Part shown: positions 22,029-34,121 of the stretch, piece by piece
Layout: the number at the start of each line of letters is the position of its first letter
Position numbering within the stretch: position 1 is the stretch's first letter
Assembly: GCA_009733575.1 (NCBI GenBank)
Contig: ML769817.1
Span: 1-47,866, forward strand
Source: Gymnopus androsaceus JB14
Lineage: Eukaryota; Basidiomycota; Agaricomycetes; Agaricales; Omphalotaceae
Reading direction: 5' to 3'
Length of the DNA: 47,866 nucleotides
Position numbers and translations under genes: made by a program
Notes under the pieces: generated by a model
What the model saw: the letters and a program-made list of their open reading frames with translations, nothing else
What the model was told of the DNA's origin: nothing
The model's database searches: none

Positions 22029-23830
22029 GTATCTGAAGTGTTGGAGCTATTGCATAACGCGCCTAGAACTGTCAATCCACCGTAGGATCTACCACAGATA
22101 ATGATCTGTTTCAGGTTGATGAGGGAGTGAGGAGGACTGGAAAGCAACTGTGAAGCGGTGATACAGTCCTCAATGTCAACTACGCCCCATCCGTGATGGA
22201 GACAGTTCATGTAGTCTTTTCCGTAACCGTAGCTGCCTCCATAGTTGACATCGAGCCTAGCAGGATATTAGTTGTGATTTGGGCAGAGAGAGATGGACCA
22301 TACCACGCAAAACCTTGAGAAGTCCAGTACTGAAATGCCCAATTCAAACCTGGATATGCCATCCCTACAACCAGCATGAACATTTTTTCTGCCGAGGTAG
22401 AAGGAAAATGTACCTGTAGGTCCTCCATGCACATTCACAACACAAGGTGGCTTTTCACCATCAATGCTCGAGCCCACATGCTGGGTTATGAGGAGGATAG
22501 AAAATGACGTGTAAAGAGTCATCACAAGGAATGGTAACAAGATTAGGATCAAAAGGACTTGGGGATGCAGTCGATGCAACAATGGAAGTGAAAGAAGATG
22601 CATCTGTCTTTGCAGAACCAAGAATGATCCTCTCGGACTTGTCAGCTTTTATACCCAGGAAAACAAACTGGCCCTTGGACTTTGAAATAGTATGCATAGA
22701 TTCCATGACAACATATGGGCTCTCGAGCTCCTTCCTATCCCCCATTTCAATATCCACTTGATATAACACTGCCCGGCCATCCCTGAAAGCTTTGAACATG
22801 GCAAAGTTACCCTCTTCATCAATAATCGCCAGAGGGAAGAAAGAGAGCTTCCACATAGCAGGGGCAAACTCTTCCTTGAGCAGAGAAGAGAATATCGGTG
22901 AAGTTTTCTTGGTAAAAATGTCATACTTCTAAAGGTTGATAAAGCCGGAGATGTCACTCAACCAACATAGTGTGTTCTTGTTTGCACAGACAGGGTAGCC
23001 GTTCAAACCATCTTTAAAGACTTTAAAGATTGTGGTAACATTTGAGAGCAAAAGTGTATCAGAGATATCAGCCACAGTGATTTTAGAGATATCCCAGGGC
23101 ATGTTAGGATGATCCCACTCTTGCCACTGAGCAAATCTGTTTGAGTCAGCAAAGGAACACTGTATACAAGCATAAAAGCACAGACCAGAAGTTTGGTTCC
23201 ATCAGGAGAAAACCTCGGAAAGGCATAAAAGTTGGCTCCAGATACAAGAGGTGTTACAATCTGTTTCTCAGTATCAATGATCACCAATGTATTCACCACA
23301 GTGGAGGGCATGTTGTTAGTGTGATCTTCGAGGATAGAGACAAGGATTTGTGGGTTTGTTGGATGAACATCAAAGCAAGCAAAACGAAACACCTTGTTAT
23401 CTGCAAGTTTTGGTTAGTAAATCCAAAGCAGTGAATAAAGAACATACCAGGTGTAACTGGCTCAGCTTGACTGCCTTCCTTCACTGCAACTTTATACAAT
23501 CGAGTATTGCTGAAATCGGAATAATATGCAATTCCATCACGAACAATCACTGCTGCACCACCATATTCATGCACTTCCAGTCCATACATTGACCTCTTTC
23601 CCTATTTCCCGGCCAGTTTTAGGGTGTACAAGAACACATCAGCCTTTCTCTGCAGGATGTCTGTCCAAATGGTACATCTCAGAAGTAATATCATCGACTA
23701 TTATCTCTTCCGCTGAAGTTGTCTATGAGAATTCTGAATCAGTATGGTTGAAGGCAAGCGGTGAAATAACTGACACTGCCAGTGATGCACTCTATGGTGA
23801 TGGGGGACTTCCAAGTACTGTACAGGGCAT
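22004..23830 (-). pseudogene. S9 (prolyl oligopeptidase-type) serine peptidase, truncated
   Basis: The minus strand carries most of an S9-family peptidase. The N-terminal beta-propeller includes EIIVDDITSEMYHL, GLEVHEYGGAAVIVRDGIAY, then a 47-bp GT-AG intron (23401-23447) and FRFACFDVHPTNPQILVSIL. Next come RFSPDGTKLL and KKPPCVVNVHGGPTG. The alpha/beta-hydrolase part has VNYGGSYGYGKDYMN and the nucleophile elbow CGRSYGG (Ser codon 22085-22087; GGSAGG is usual in fungal relatives). The frame ends at the inner edge of the terminal repeat, so the catalytic Asp and His region is missing. At least two stops and several frame changes occur upstream. Family identity is strong; the natural substrate is unknown. 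Confidence 0.85.
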
Positions 23831-25544
23831 GCTTGCTCATTGTGGTACACACCAAAGATTTCAAACCGGCAGGCACTTATGCAGCATTCATTTTAATTTC
23901 TACTCAAACTCTACAAATCATTATATATATGTGAATGCCTTGTACATGTACAATGCTATAAAACATTGCCATTACACATGAGGAACGAATTCAGTCCATT
24001 GCACTTCTTCTAGTGCACCCAAAGGAAGATCTCGGAGCAGTACAAATGCTAAAATAAATGTAATTAGTCTGGCAAGGATGTAGAAAGTCAAAACTATTCA
24101 GACAGCACACCTACCTATTCGGACAAGGCCCGTTATATATGGAGAGCTACCAGTGATGTCACAAATAATTAGTACAAGATCCAGTGTTATTATCACAGCT
24201 GGAGCAATGGTTATACACAGGGAAGTTATTTGCCAAAGACATTGCTCGCCTAAGCCAATGCGGCCACATGACCAACTTGCTGTAGCTACTTCACGAGTAT
24301 GGAAGGACCAAGGAGAATTTCTATCTGAGCCTTAAGCGTTCTACCAAGATCCATATGCTACCACGCATCTAGACTCAAGACCACGCAGAACTAGGAGTAA
24401 TAACTAGTCTCCCATTGGCGAGGAAAAACATAGAATACTTCCGAGGGCTGTCCTGCTAAAGGAACTGGCAAGTCCTGTAAAAAGGCAAATGACTCAAGTC
24501 AATTTGGACCAAAATCCCAAAGTTGACCCAATCAAGGAAGACAAATGAACAAGGCAGAGAAATGATGAGGCCAAACCATAGTACACATGCACATATGGAC
24601 AATATTTTATCTTTTCCTATTTACTTGTTCTGTTTCGCTCTATCCTGCTCAGTTTCTCTCATTTTCCTATTTTATATATCTCACTCAGTATATAAGGGTA
24701 GCTACTCTATCTTGGAATAACAAGTTAGACTTGATACCTGAAATGCAGTTCTATCTTAGGACCTGTACAGTATTTGACATCTGCAGGTGGATAAGATTGG
24801 TCTATACAACCTTTGAAACGGGTGGCCTTCTTGTAACCTCGATAACACTGAGGCAATTCATTCTACTTCCCAGCTATTAAGTTAAGCGTTCCTGGTTTTC
24901 ATCTCGGAGGGAGGTCACATCAGTCTTGTGCGCGGGACCACAGGTGGAGCCTAATGTGCACATCTCGCTGAGCCCGTTGTTGATTAGGAAAGGTCTTGGA
25001 CCCAAGTGTTGGCTTGGTGTAGTTTTAGGGAGGAAGCTCCTCGGAGTGTTACCTAGCTTACCAACTTGTTTTACCTCTTGCCAGCTCTTCACTGAGTGTG
25101 TTAAAAACACCTACTTGAGTGACTTGCGCGGTGGTTGTATAAGCTTGTTAGGTAGCTCGCAGGATTCCCTGAGAGTTGGAGTATCATTGCGCAGCAGCAA
25201 CATAAAGGCTCCCGATTCACTCTAAGTCATTTGTTGAGTCGGCGTACTTGACCTGTGCTTGGGTGTTTCACCTCGGATATGCAAAGTTGTTTGTTGAGTT
25301 GGCATACTTGACCCGTGCTTTGGTGTTTGCTTTTCCTCTCAATTAGTTCAGCGTGTCGTCATACATTAGTTGACTTCTCACAACCTTCCTCCAATACAAA
25401 CCTCGTTCATTTGCACTGCCTGTGCCTCTGTTGAGTACTTTCTTTACAAATCAAATAGTAATAGAGGGAACCTTTGACAACCTCCTTCCTTGCATTAATT
25501 AAACCTTTTGGATTAAATCTGATCGGGGTGATTGTTGTTTGGTT
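23831..25544. other. Non-coding interior of the 8.8-kb element, LTR-like block
   Basis: No gene. TGTCACAAATAATTAG at 24157 and TTTGACA ending at 25472 give TGTCA...TGACA ends, with a TATA box (TATATAAGG) at about 24690 between them, but the flanking 5-mers differ. A 60-bp period direct repeat (TTGTTGAGTYGGC at 25231 and 25291) lies inside. An old LTR is possible but unproven. Confidence 0.35.
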
Positions 25545-27824
25545 GGTTTTCATACCTAGCACAAATCTAACTCATCAACAGGAATTGGAACACCCAAGCC
25601 ATGCAATGGATATAGGGTTTTAAGGTCCAATTCAATGAACTGCGAATAAACTGTGAATTGCATTGCATTGCACTGGAAAATGAATTGCTGAAGGCTGCAC
25701 TGATGCACAGTTTGAATCAGTGCCAGTTCATGGTGCATTCAATTTTTGAAAATTACTTCAACTGCCTTGCATCAGTTTAAATCTGTGTAAATGAATACTA
25801 ATACAAACAGAGCTTTGGGCACTCTTATCATGCTGACATTACATTTCCAATAGTATATACATGATAAACAAGACATTTACCAGCTAGGTTGGCATTATTA
25901 TGTTGAGGTACTCTATCTTTAGATGTAAGAATGACTGGTTCCAGCCAGTTTAAATTGTGAATTGCATTGAATTGCACTGAAAAATGCACCACTAAAGATT
26001 TCACTGATGCACCATTTAAACTAGTACCAGTTTACAGTTCATCCAGGTTTCAAAAAATCTTGCACTGGTGCAATTCATGATTCATTGAAAATTTAGCAAA
26101 TAAACTGAATTGAATTGGACCTTAAAAACCTAAATGGATAGCGCCAAAGAGCGCTCCAATAAGCATCTCCAATGCCATTGGGTATCCTACAGTGAATATT
26201 TTTGTCAATTTCCCTTTTGAATATTGCATTGGGCGTGAACCTCCATGGAACAGAGGTACATGTGTATCAAAGCTAGAAAGCTTCGGTGACAATGGGTCTG
26301 GATTGGGTTGAGAATCAGGAATGGTAAGGATATGGAGTCTATTGTCCAAGTCCAAGGGCCACAGCCAAATGAATAACCTCAAGATTATGGTGAGTAAAGT
26401 CCAAAGTGTTAGAAAGAACAATGCGGTCCCAAAGAGCAAATTCAGGAACAACAGGAGAGCAGATTTAAATGCTTTTCAAAACTGTGTAGGTTCCTGAGTA
26501 GAATGTACTACTGAAGGAGCATCTTCCAGAGGACTGGTGAGTGTTTTGTTTGGTGAAGGTTTGATCTTGTTTATCCCTGAAGGAGCATCTTCCGGAGGAA
26601 TGATAAGTGTTTTGTTTGTGAAGGTTCATTCTCATTTATCCCTGCAGTTGATTGCACATAAGAGGAGGGATACCTTGGTACAGTATCCGAAATACTCAAT
26701 GCGCTGAATAGAGGTCCATACTGGAGGTACTAGTAGCACCTAGTGCATCAAAGTTGACATGGAGGTCCATACTAGAGGTATTAGTAGCACCTGGCGCACC
26801 AGATACTACTGAAAAGTTACTTTGTGCTGATAGGGTATACATCTTGTCATTGAGCAAGCCAGCATAAGGGACTTGAGAAGAAGCCAGTGGTATCAAAATG
26901 GGATGACATACATCCAATGGCTTGTTCCACCATAACGCATACATCAGGAAGTTTAGAAAAGCAAAAGCAGCAGTGGTGAGCTCCAGCTCAGAGATAGGAA
27001 GATGCTGTACTGCTCTTGAGATGACCTGTGCCATGAACCAGGTAGTTTGAACCAAAGCAAGTGTCTTCCCCAGTGCATCACCTTTGCTCTTGTCCATAAT
27101 CTCAGAGCAAGGAATAGAAGGAAGGGAAATAAGGCCTTTCAAAAGGAGAAAATGAAGATCATCTGCCTGTATAACTCTGATATGTTCTCCGGAGGTACTA
27201 GTTAGCATGAACTCCCATGATAAGGAACATGCCATGAGTCAATGTCCAGTTATGGCCTGCAAAATTGTTAGTATCCAAAGATGTTGACTAGTATACTGTC
27301 GCACTCACAAGCACAAAATTGATGGAACATTGTCAATGAACTTCTTGCATAGCACAATTGGTTTGCGGCCCATACAATGGTGCAATGAGTGCAGCAGCTA
27401 ATATCTTTATGCAACTCCAGAAGATCTGTTGATCTGGATCATCCAGAGCAGGTATATTTGGACATACGGCTACCCAGGTGCATGCAAAGATAGTGGTAAG
27501 ACAGCTCCAGACAATCCCAGGAGTTGTACAGGTAGATCCACCTGAATCAGCTTAAGCAGAGTTGCCGGTGCCCATAGGATTAGGGAGAGCGATCCTTGCT
27601 GAATGAAAAACAGGAATGTAAGGAGGTACATCCCATGGGACACAAGCTTTCGATAGGCCTGGAGGGTTTATAGGGAAAGCTATAGACCTTGCTTCAGCCT
27701 GTGCATGAACATCATACCTATCAATCACCTGGACTGACATGTATACATCTACAGGAGTACGTTCCAATGTGGTAGCCTCAGCTGTTGCCTGGATCTTCTC
27801 AAAATCAGAAAATCCAATCAACAA
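25545..27824 (-). pseudogene. Multi-exon basidiomycete membrane-protein gene, interrupted
   Basis: Resembles a large, uncharacterised Agaricomycete family of multi-pass membrane proteins. Seen in order on the minus strand: a 91-codon N-terminal segment ending LPNPMGTGNSA stop (27824-27552); PGIVWSCLTTIFACTWVAVC (27.5 kb); a 52-bp intron 27257-27308; HNWTLTHGMFLIMG; EIMDKSKGDALGKTLALVQ; VISRAVQHLPISELELTTAA; NFLMYALWWNKPLDVCHPI (to 26696); a hydrophobic exon LFFLTLWTLLTIILRLFIWL (26451-26122) with WPLDLDNR; and GAIHCMAW after excision of the hAT MITE at 25613-26132. Several hydrophobic helices are evident. A stop and at least two frameshifts break it. Function is unknown; it is probably captured host DNA. 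Confidence 0.72.
25613..26132. mobile_element. 520-bp hAT MITE, TSD AATGGATA
   Basis: The ends are TAGGGTTTTAAGGTCCAATT at the left and TAGGTTTTTAAGGTCCAATT from the right. The 8-bp duplication AATGGATA is at 25605-25612 and 26133-26140. Subterminal GTGAATTGCATTG words occur on both sides. It lies in an exon of the membrane-protein gene; removing it with one TSD reads GAIHCMAWVFQF, the expected family motif. Confidence 0.9.
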
Positions 27825-28615
27825 AGACGGTCAGACAAACTTGATTGATGTAGGGACAAACAAAGGAGGAGTTGCTTTGACCAGAAGATCTGAACTACAA
27901 GAATATGAACCATACTCTTGAGGTGCAAACATCTTCACCAGGATAACATCTGTCCACAAAGTGTCGTCAGTATCAAAAGTCATAGAGATCAATTGTGTCC
28001 AGGACTCAAAAATTTGAACTCATACTTATTTATCATCCAACTGAATTCCGTTGCCTCTGCACCCCCCAATATGCTGATCTTGTTCTGAAATTGGTTGCAT
28101 GAAGGCAGTCTGTTGTAGGAATCAAGGGTTTTGGAATCAAGGGTTTTGGAAAATGGTATAGGATGTCTGTTTTGCAGTATATTCATTGATATCTTCTGCG
28201 TAAACACCCTTGAAGCTGTAGCGCAAACAGAGGCTACAGCAGCGAAGGAGTTTTCATATGCAGTGAATATTAATCATAGCGGAAAGAACACGATTACATA
28301 AATACAATCAAAGATGATCCTTGAAATCCAAAGAAATTTTTGAATGATTTGGTTGGAGATGTCAAAGTTCAAATGGAGCGCTCACCTTATTTAATAAACA
28401 ATTTCAGCTCATGACCATCTTGCATTCTTCCTTCATCAGCAGCTTTATCATAAGGTATTACCAACACATCTGGTTTCTCCCAAACGTGAATAATGAGGCA
28501 AAGAGTTGAGGTTGAAGTTGTGCAAGTTGAAAATATCAAAACTAGACAGTGAAGATGCCTGGCAGTGAGTTGTATAACTCAATGCACACCATGGTAGACA
28601 AGTAGGTATGAAAAT
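27825..28615. other. Unassigned, inside the 8.8-kb element
   Basis: Short open frames only (27989-28207 minus). A 13-bp word AATCAAGGGTTTT recurs at 28121 and 28135. No recognised family. Confidence 0.35.
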
Positions 28616-29271
28616 CTAGATATAACAAACATCAGCTTTGTGAATGAAACAAAATTTGAATAAAATGTACCAAGTTGCCAGTATCATCACCAACCAGAGT
28701 AATGAATTGAATTCCTCACCAGAGAATCGCTGCATCAGCAAGGAGGGTGTAGCCAGCGGTAGTGAAGTGTCCAATAATAGCTGGAATCTGGGAGAGTAGA
28801 GATAGAACAGTGGCATTGACAAGTAAGTGTCAGTAGAACAAGTAGAACTGCTGGCAGGAATTAATTGATGGAAAAGGGACCCAAATTCAGGCTGAAAGAA
28901 ACAACACTCCAAATACCTAACGACATGGGAGAGATTGAGGCAACACAGGGTAGGATAGAGGTCAGGGCCTGGTAGCACTAGGCGTTCAGCCAGGAAGCCA
29001 GAAAGCGCAATTCCAAGGCGAAGTATGATACTGGGAAGGAATAGATGATTGAGGGAGAACTCAACCAGAATCTTCAAAGAAGAAAATGAGGATATATAAA
29101 TTTGAAAGTATTGAAAATGTACCAATGAAGATCATAAATGAAACAAGCTTCTTTCTCCCATGAAAGAACCTGACTTCCAATCAAAGGTGGCATTGGAGCA
29201 GTAAGATAATGCAAAGCTGGTGAGGGAGGAAGCAAATGATGAGCAGCTAGAGCATTAGGGAGCCAGTGCAA
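28616..29271 (-). pseudogene. Unrecognised coding-like segment with possible intron
   Basis: Two minus-strand frames: 29271-29074 (NALAAHHLLPPSPALHYLTA, SQVLSWEKEA) and 29125-28616 (SIILRLGIALSGFLAERLVL, then a Pro/Leu-rich stretch). TTCTTTGAAG at about 29075 could be an intron acceptor joining them. I recognise no family. It may be a further captured gene fragment or the N-terminal part of the membrane-protein gene. Confidence 0.35.
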
Positions 29272-29385
29272 TTAATTTAACCCAAATCAACAAAACCAAA
29301 ACTGCTGGAGGATGGGACAGCAGAATGGAGCCAGCTAACAAGCAAGGGCAACAGTGTCTTTGGTGTTGATTCCTGAGGCATTATT

Positions 29386-30116
29386 GAGAGCTATCTTAGA
29401 CCAGTTTGACCTGAAAGTGGGGCAGTTCCAATGTAGACAGGCCAAAAAATTGTCTGGCATCATGACATTGTAATATAGGAAAATGCCAGACGGATGATAC
29501 TGTACCTGTTGGATGAATAAGTAAGTTTAAAAAGGAAGTTGCAGAAACACAAACATAAGATGGAGGCACCTAATTTGTCAGCCCATGCACCTCCCACTCA
29601 GCAGGTGAGCAGTCCCCATTAGGTTTACCAACTCGAAAAATTTTAAGGGAAAGAAGCAAGATGTTGGAATCTTTCCCTCCTAAAAAAGGACACTAATCAC
29701 ATGAGTAATTTCCAGGGTGAAAGAGACTTTTTCCCAGAATCTTTCTCTCCCGAAAAAGAAAGTTAATTACATGAGTAACTTCTGGTGCGAAAGAAACTTT
29801 TTCCCAGAATATTTCCCTTATGAAAAGGGACACTAATCACATGAGTAATTTCCGGTGGGAAAGAATTTTTTTCCCAGAATTTTTCTCCTATGAAAAAGCA
29901 GCTAAATTCCAGCCATGATTATCATTCTTTTTCACCGAGAATAATTGCCACCTTTTTTGAACAAAATTTATTATGAAATAGTAGATCTTTCTCACTGTAT
30001 ATTTCACACATGAAAGATATCCTTTTTCAGGCGCAATCATTGCTGAAAAAGAAACTCTTTTATTTTGATAATTTCAGCACTAATTCCATAAGATAAAATG
30101 CTGAGCTCGCGGTGTG
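29386..30116. repeat. Right terminal inverted repeat, 731 bp
   Basis: Inverted copy of 21298-22028 with scattered substitutions and small indels, including the 70-bp tandem units (about 29660-29900). It ends ...GAGCTCGCGGTGTG followed by the TGA duplication. Confidence 0.88.
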
Positions 30117-30490
30117 TGAATCCCTTTGGTCAAATGCATATGCAACCATACACACAAGCAAGAGATATTTCAATGCCTGTGCTCATGGGATGTTTTGGAG
30201 GAACTTGGTCCAAGGCTTGCTCAATTTGTTCAAATGCGTGTGCCAGGTCTGAAACATTTTGGGTTTCAATAAATCAAATCAGACTGTGACATCCTGCATC
30301 ATGGAGTAACACAAGAGGGGTCAGCCCTGGTGGCCCTCCCATAAGGTAAGAGTCTTTGTGGATAGGTCATCTGCACTCTTCAGATAATCAGTCCTCTCCT
30401 TAGATGACGTGATTCCTGCCAGAGCGGTATACAAGAACGCCAAGTTCCTGACTGTTGTACAGAAATATGGATGGCTCAGAGAGGAGGATT
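30117..30490 (-). pseudogene. TPR fragment of the TPR-CHAT gene
   Basis: The minus strand reads HPYFCTTVRNLAFLYTALAG, SADDLSTKTLTLWEGHQGL, and (after one stop) DLAHAFEQIEQALDQVPPKH, helical repeats of TPR type. It continues into SAPRKAMELYRN at 21297 once the 8.8-kb element and one TGA copy are removed, with a one-base frame slip close to the join. On the other side it is fused to the broken gypsy element. Confidence 0.7.
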
Positions 30491-33400
30491 CATACTCGGA
30501 TTTTTGAACCAAAGTATTCATGCTTAAATTGGCCCTTTGCCATTTCATTCCACGCAAATGCACCCTCCTGAAGCATCATCAAATGATGAATTGCATAAGA
30601 ATGTGTGGTCGTGAACACTGTTGATAATTTCTTTGCGTTCCTGGGTATATTGACCAGTGGGAGTGAACAATGGAGGGACCGGATTGAGCTGAGGAATGCC
30701 TTTGAGAGGACCTGTCGGAAAATGGCAAATTACACGGAATTTCTCTGGGAGCGTTGTCAGAACAGGAGTAGTACGCCTGTGTACTGGCCTGTAGCGCTTC
30801 TTGGCAGTGGCATAAATGGGAATGTTTACAGAATTATCATTAGGAAATAGTGGTAGATTGGAAAATTGGGCTGGGAGATTTGGAAGAACAGAATGGAGGG
30901 TGGGAGAAATAGCAGAAAATGTAGGAGACACAGTAGGACCCGCAATGGTGGAGCATTGAAGAATCAATGCATACATTGAAGCATCAAATGAGAAGTATGC
31001 GTGAGCATGATAGAAAGCAAAACTGAATTGTTCAGCACTCGGTTCCAGACTGAGGATGTCAGATTTAAGAGAAATAGAAATATTAGCACTGAGATTTGAT
31101 AAGTCAGATATTAACTCCATCTCATCCACCTCAATGGCGACCAAGACTTTGTCTCCATCTTTTAACTTGTCAAACTCCATTGGTGGCAGTGGCACAGCAT
31201 CAAGGGTATAAGCCACTCCCCTCTCCACTTGCCTAATTTCTCCGGTCCCTACCATCTTCCTTGCAAAACCACGGAAGCTCTTGAGGGATGGTTGGAATAG
31301 TGATGACTTTGTTGGTATTGGGATCAGTGAGGGTATAGTGCTGGTCACCAGATAGGAAATTCTAGACATGGGCTTGGGTGAGGACCTCAAAAGTATGACC
31401 CAGCAAGATGTCATATGCAGGCGAATCAAGGATATGGACTTGAAGGAAGGCAATTATGTTGCTGAACCAAAAAGGTATGTCTTTTGCGACTCCTAGAGTC
31501 TAATCCATCTTATCATTTGCACTTTGCAGTGGAATACAACATTTCAGATTGAAGGATATACCCAACACATTGCAAGATGCATCTGACATGGCAATAATGC
31601 TGCAACCACTGTCCACCACACAATGGACAGGACATTCTCCAATGAGAGTGTTTAGTGCACGAATGCTGGCTGATTCTTTGGCCATGTAGAGACCATCTCC
31701 TTCAGCAGCATCTCCAAACTCCTGGAAGAAAACCGCTACTGGATTGAGAGGGTCTGAATTTGCAAATGGAAGCATGTCCATTGCATTGTCTGGACCATGA
31801 ACCAGGTAAGTTGGTTCAGCTTTGTGAAGGAGATTTCCGTTGACACCAATTTGACGGCTGGTAACACTCTCCTTCACCTTTCTTCTATACTCAGGCGCGA
31901 TTGCTAACAAATTGTCTTGCCGAATAGACACCACACTCGAGAGTCCTGCCTGGACAACACGCTCCACCGCTGCCTCTGTCTCAATCAGGGCATGGTATTG
32001 AAAGTTACAGTTGTCCTCCTTTGGAGGGACACCAACTGTTCTTTCTTGTGGAGGAACGTAATTGGGAGGGAGTTTGCTGATAATAGGCTTTGGAGGTCTC
32101 ACTGGACCTGGGACTGGAGGTATTGGTTGGGAAGGTTTGGGATCGGTAAAAGCAGGAGGAGGAGGAGGAGTGGTATTGGACTTGGGTTTGGAAGCCTCTT
32201 TATTAAGTGCATCTTTATTGTTGGATGCTTTCGCTGCCCAACATGTCTCCATTTTGAAGATAAGCTGACAAATCAACTCAGCCTCTGGGTCTTCCTCATC
32301 AACAGAACTCATCATATACGACGCTGCTTTTGCAAGCATTGAGGGACCTTGGAATCCACGGAGGGTATAGGATGAATGGGAACTAATGTCAACTCCTGCC
32401 AAAGGACCTGGTGCAACTTGTGGAGATTCCAACAACCAAGATTTCTCTGACAGATGAGCCTCGAAATAGCATTCAAAACACTGCTTCAAGGTACCTTCCA
32501 TGTATTGTTGATTACGTGGAAGACGCTGACCACTCTTTAGCTGTACAAATCGATTTGCATCATGTTCTATCCATCCCTTGTCAACCCATTCTTTTAGGTC
32601 AACGCAAGAATCAAAGTTGGGACTATTGCAATCATCCCAGAAGCACTTGTTGGAATGGTTTGACTTTGGAGGGTGATTTCCCCCACTGGATTGGGAGGAG
32701 TTATTGTTTTGAGGTCTGTTTTGATTCCACATTTCTGTGAACATAGTCATAAACTGATCGAATTTGGAGTCTGCAGGCTCCATCTTGGGAGTGACTGCTG
32801 CTGTTGTGGAGGAAACGGGGACCAGCAAATGGTCCCCAACGCTAAAATTACCACCTATCACAGTGGTAGATGCGTCGGAGAGGAGGAACTCTATGGCTTC
32901 GCACAGTTCCTTAAGTGAGTACACTTGACCTTTGATTTTCTTTGGGAAACTGACTTGCAACCTCGTATCTAGGCAAAGTCGGATGGAGTTGGGGAATGCC
33001 TGCACATAAAAGCTGGTGACCTGGACCCCAGATAGGATACCATGCTCTTGAAGGGAATTGGCAACAATGGATAACTTTCAGTGGTAAGTACCAAGTTCTT
33101 TGCTGTTCGATATTCCAGACTTAGGAAAACTTGCTGACAACCTTCTTCAGGTCCTCGGTTGTTGCCTCTGCCACCTCTAATGCACCAGGATAGTGGGACA
33201 AGACTTCTGTCTTGAATTTGCCCCACAATTTGGCACCATCTTTGAGCATGGGGAGGGTTCGCCAGAACCTCATCAATTCAGGATCAGTGTAGCAAAGAAC
33301 TCCTTTCTTCATCTCCGCATCATTTGTGTCGATACCTGCAGCTTTCGCAACCGTTTTAAATTCCTCAAAAAAGGTAGGAAGCTGTTCTTTGTACTTTGAA

Positions 33401-33850
33401 TCCCACTTAGGAGCTGAACGCTTGTTTCAAGCAGGGAGGGGTTGAGTAGTGGCCATCTGCAGCAATGGTATTGGATTTGGAACGGAACTGGATTGGTGAG
33501 TAGACCTTGGACTAGCTCTGGTATCTGGACTAACCCTTGGACTAGGGTTTGGATTGAATCTCCTTGGACTAGGAGTTTGGTATGGAGGAGTATCTGGAGG
33601 TGTAGATAACGGAGAAAGAGATGGATCTAGTAGGGAAAGCTGATTGTGTGCAGCTTCATTGTCAGGTACAGGTTTGAAAACGTCCGAGATTTCAAAGCTA
33701 AGCTCAGCGGATTGTAGAGCAGTGAGTAGCTCTTGTGACTCTGGAGAGAGACAATGGTTTCTCAAGCCTTCTCAACGAGGTCGAGACATCTTGAGGAAAT
33801 AGGGGCTTTTGAAAACAACACTGGATTACCCCCTCGCGGTGAGCTCCAGT
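30490..33850 (-). pseudogene. Ty3/gypsy gag-protease with truncated pol
   Basis: A minus-strand retrotransposon starting behind the LTR at 33851. Gag starts near 33765 with a Pro/Ser-rich N-terminus. The capsid region includes DPELMRFWRTLPMLKDGAKL and VAEATTEDLKKVVSKF (33312-33121). The 501-codon frame 33005-31500 contains a modified knuckle CFWDDCNSPNFDSC, and the aspartic-protease motif VDSGCSIIAM at its end. After a frame change, 31453-30545 holds the pre-RT linker with TTLPEKFRVICHFPTGPLKG and PTGQYTQERKEI, then FAWNEMAKGQFKHEYF. The sequence stops before the reverse transcriptase and passes into TPR coding sequence. RT, integrase and the 3' LTR are absent, so a deletion removed them. Confidence 0.82.
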
Positions 33851-34121
33851 TGTAAAGCTAGTTTCTGCGTGTACTCAGAAATGGGCTTCAGTTCTTGGGG
33901 GATATCCAACAAAGTTTGCAGAAAGAGGGAGATTGATTTGATGAAAGTAGGAAGTAAGTTAGTAAGTACTGTCCGTACACAGATACGTAGATACCTAGGC
34001 TCTATGTATAAGCGACCAGATGGGTAATCTAAATCTATAGGCTAAACTAATGGTAAAACAAGTACGGCGTGTATGGATATGGCTAAGTATAGTAAGTATC
34101 TATGAGTAATAAGTACTGTCA
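33851..34121 (-). mobile_element. 5' LTR of the truncated gypsy element, 271 bp
   Basis: Read on the minus strand it starts TGACAGTACTTATTAC and ends CTAGCTTTACA (TG...CA). It is followed at once by ACTGGAGCTCACCGCGAG, a probable primer-binding region, and then the gag leader. A TATA-like TTATACATAGAG lies in the middle. The flanking host 5-mer is AGTCC (34122-34126). The matching downstream copy is missing because the element's 3' part is deleted. Confidence 0.75.

Larger units (their letters stand above)
21298..30116. mobile_element. 8.8-kb Pack-type element with 731-bp inverted terminal repeats
   Basis: Arms 21298-22028 and 29386-30116 are each 731 bp and near-identical in inverted orientation. 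The outermost bases are CACACTGC and CACACCGC, bordered by the 3-bp duplication TGA (21295-21297, 30117-30119). It interrupts the TPR part of the TPR-CHAT gene. The 7.4-kb interior has no recognisable transposase. It holds a truncated S9 peptidase gene, a membrane-protein gene with intron remnants and an unassigned segment, all on the minus strand. CAC ends with a 3-bp TSD point to a CACTA-like mobiliser (inference). It could also be a fold-back or a large inverted duplication, but the TSD argues for transposition. Confidence 0.82.

Noticed and set aside
31917..32342. Plus-strand 141-codon ORF
   Set aside because: Antisense of the gypsy gag frame 33005-31500.
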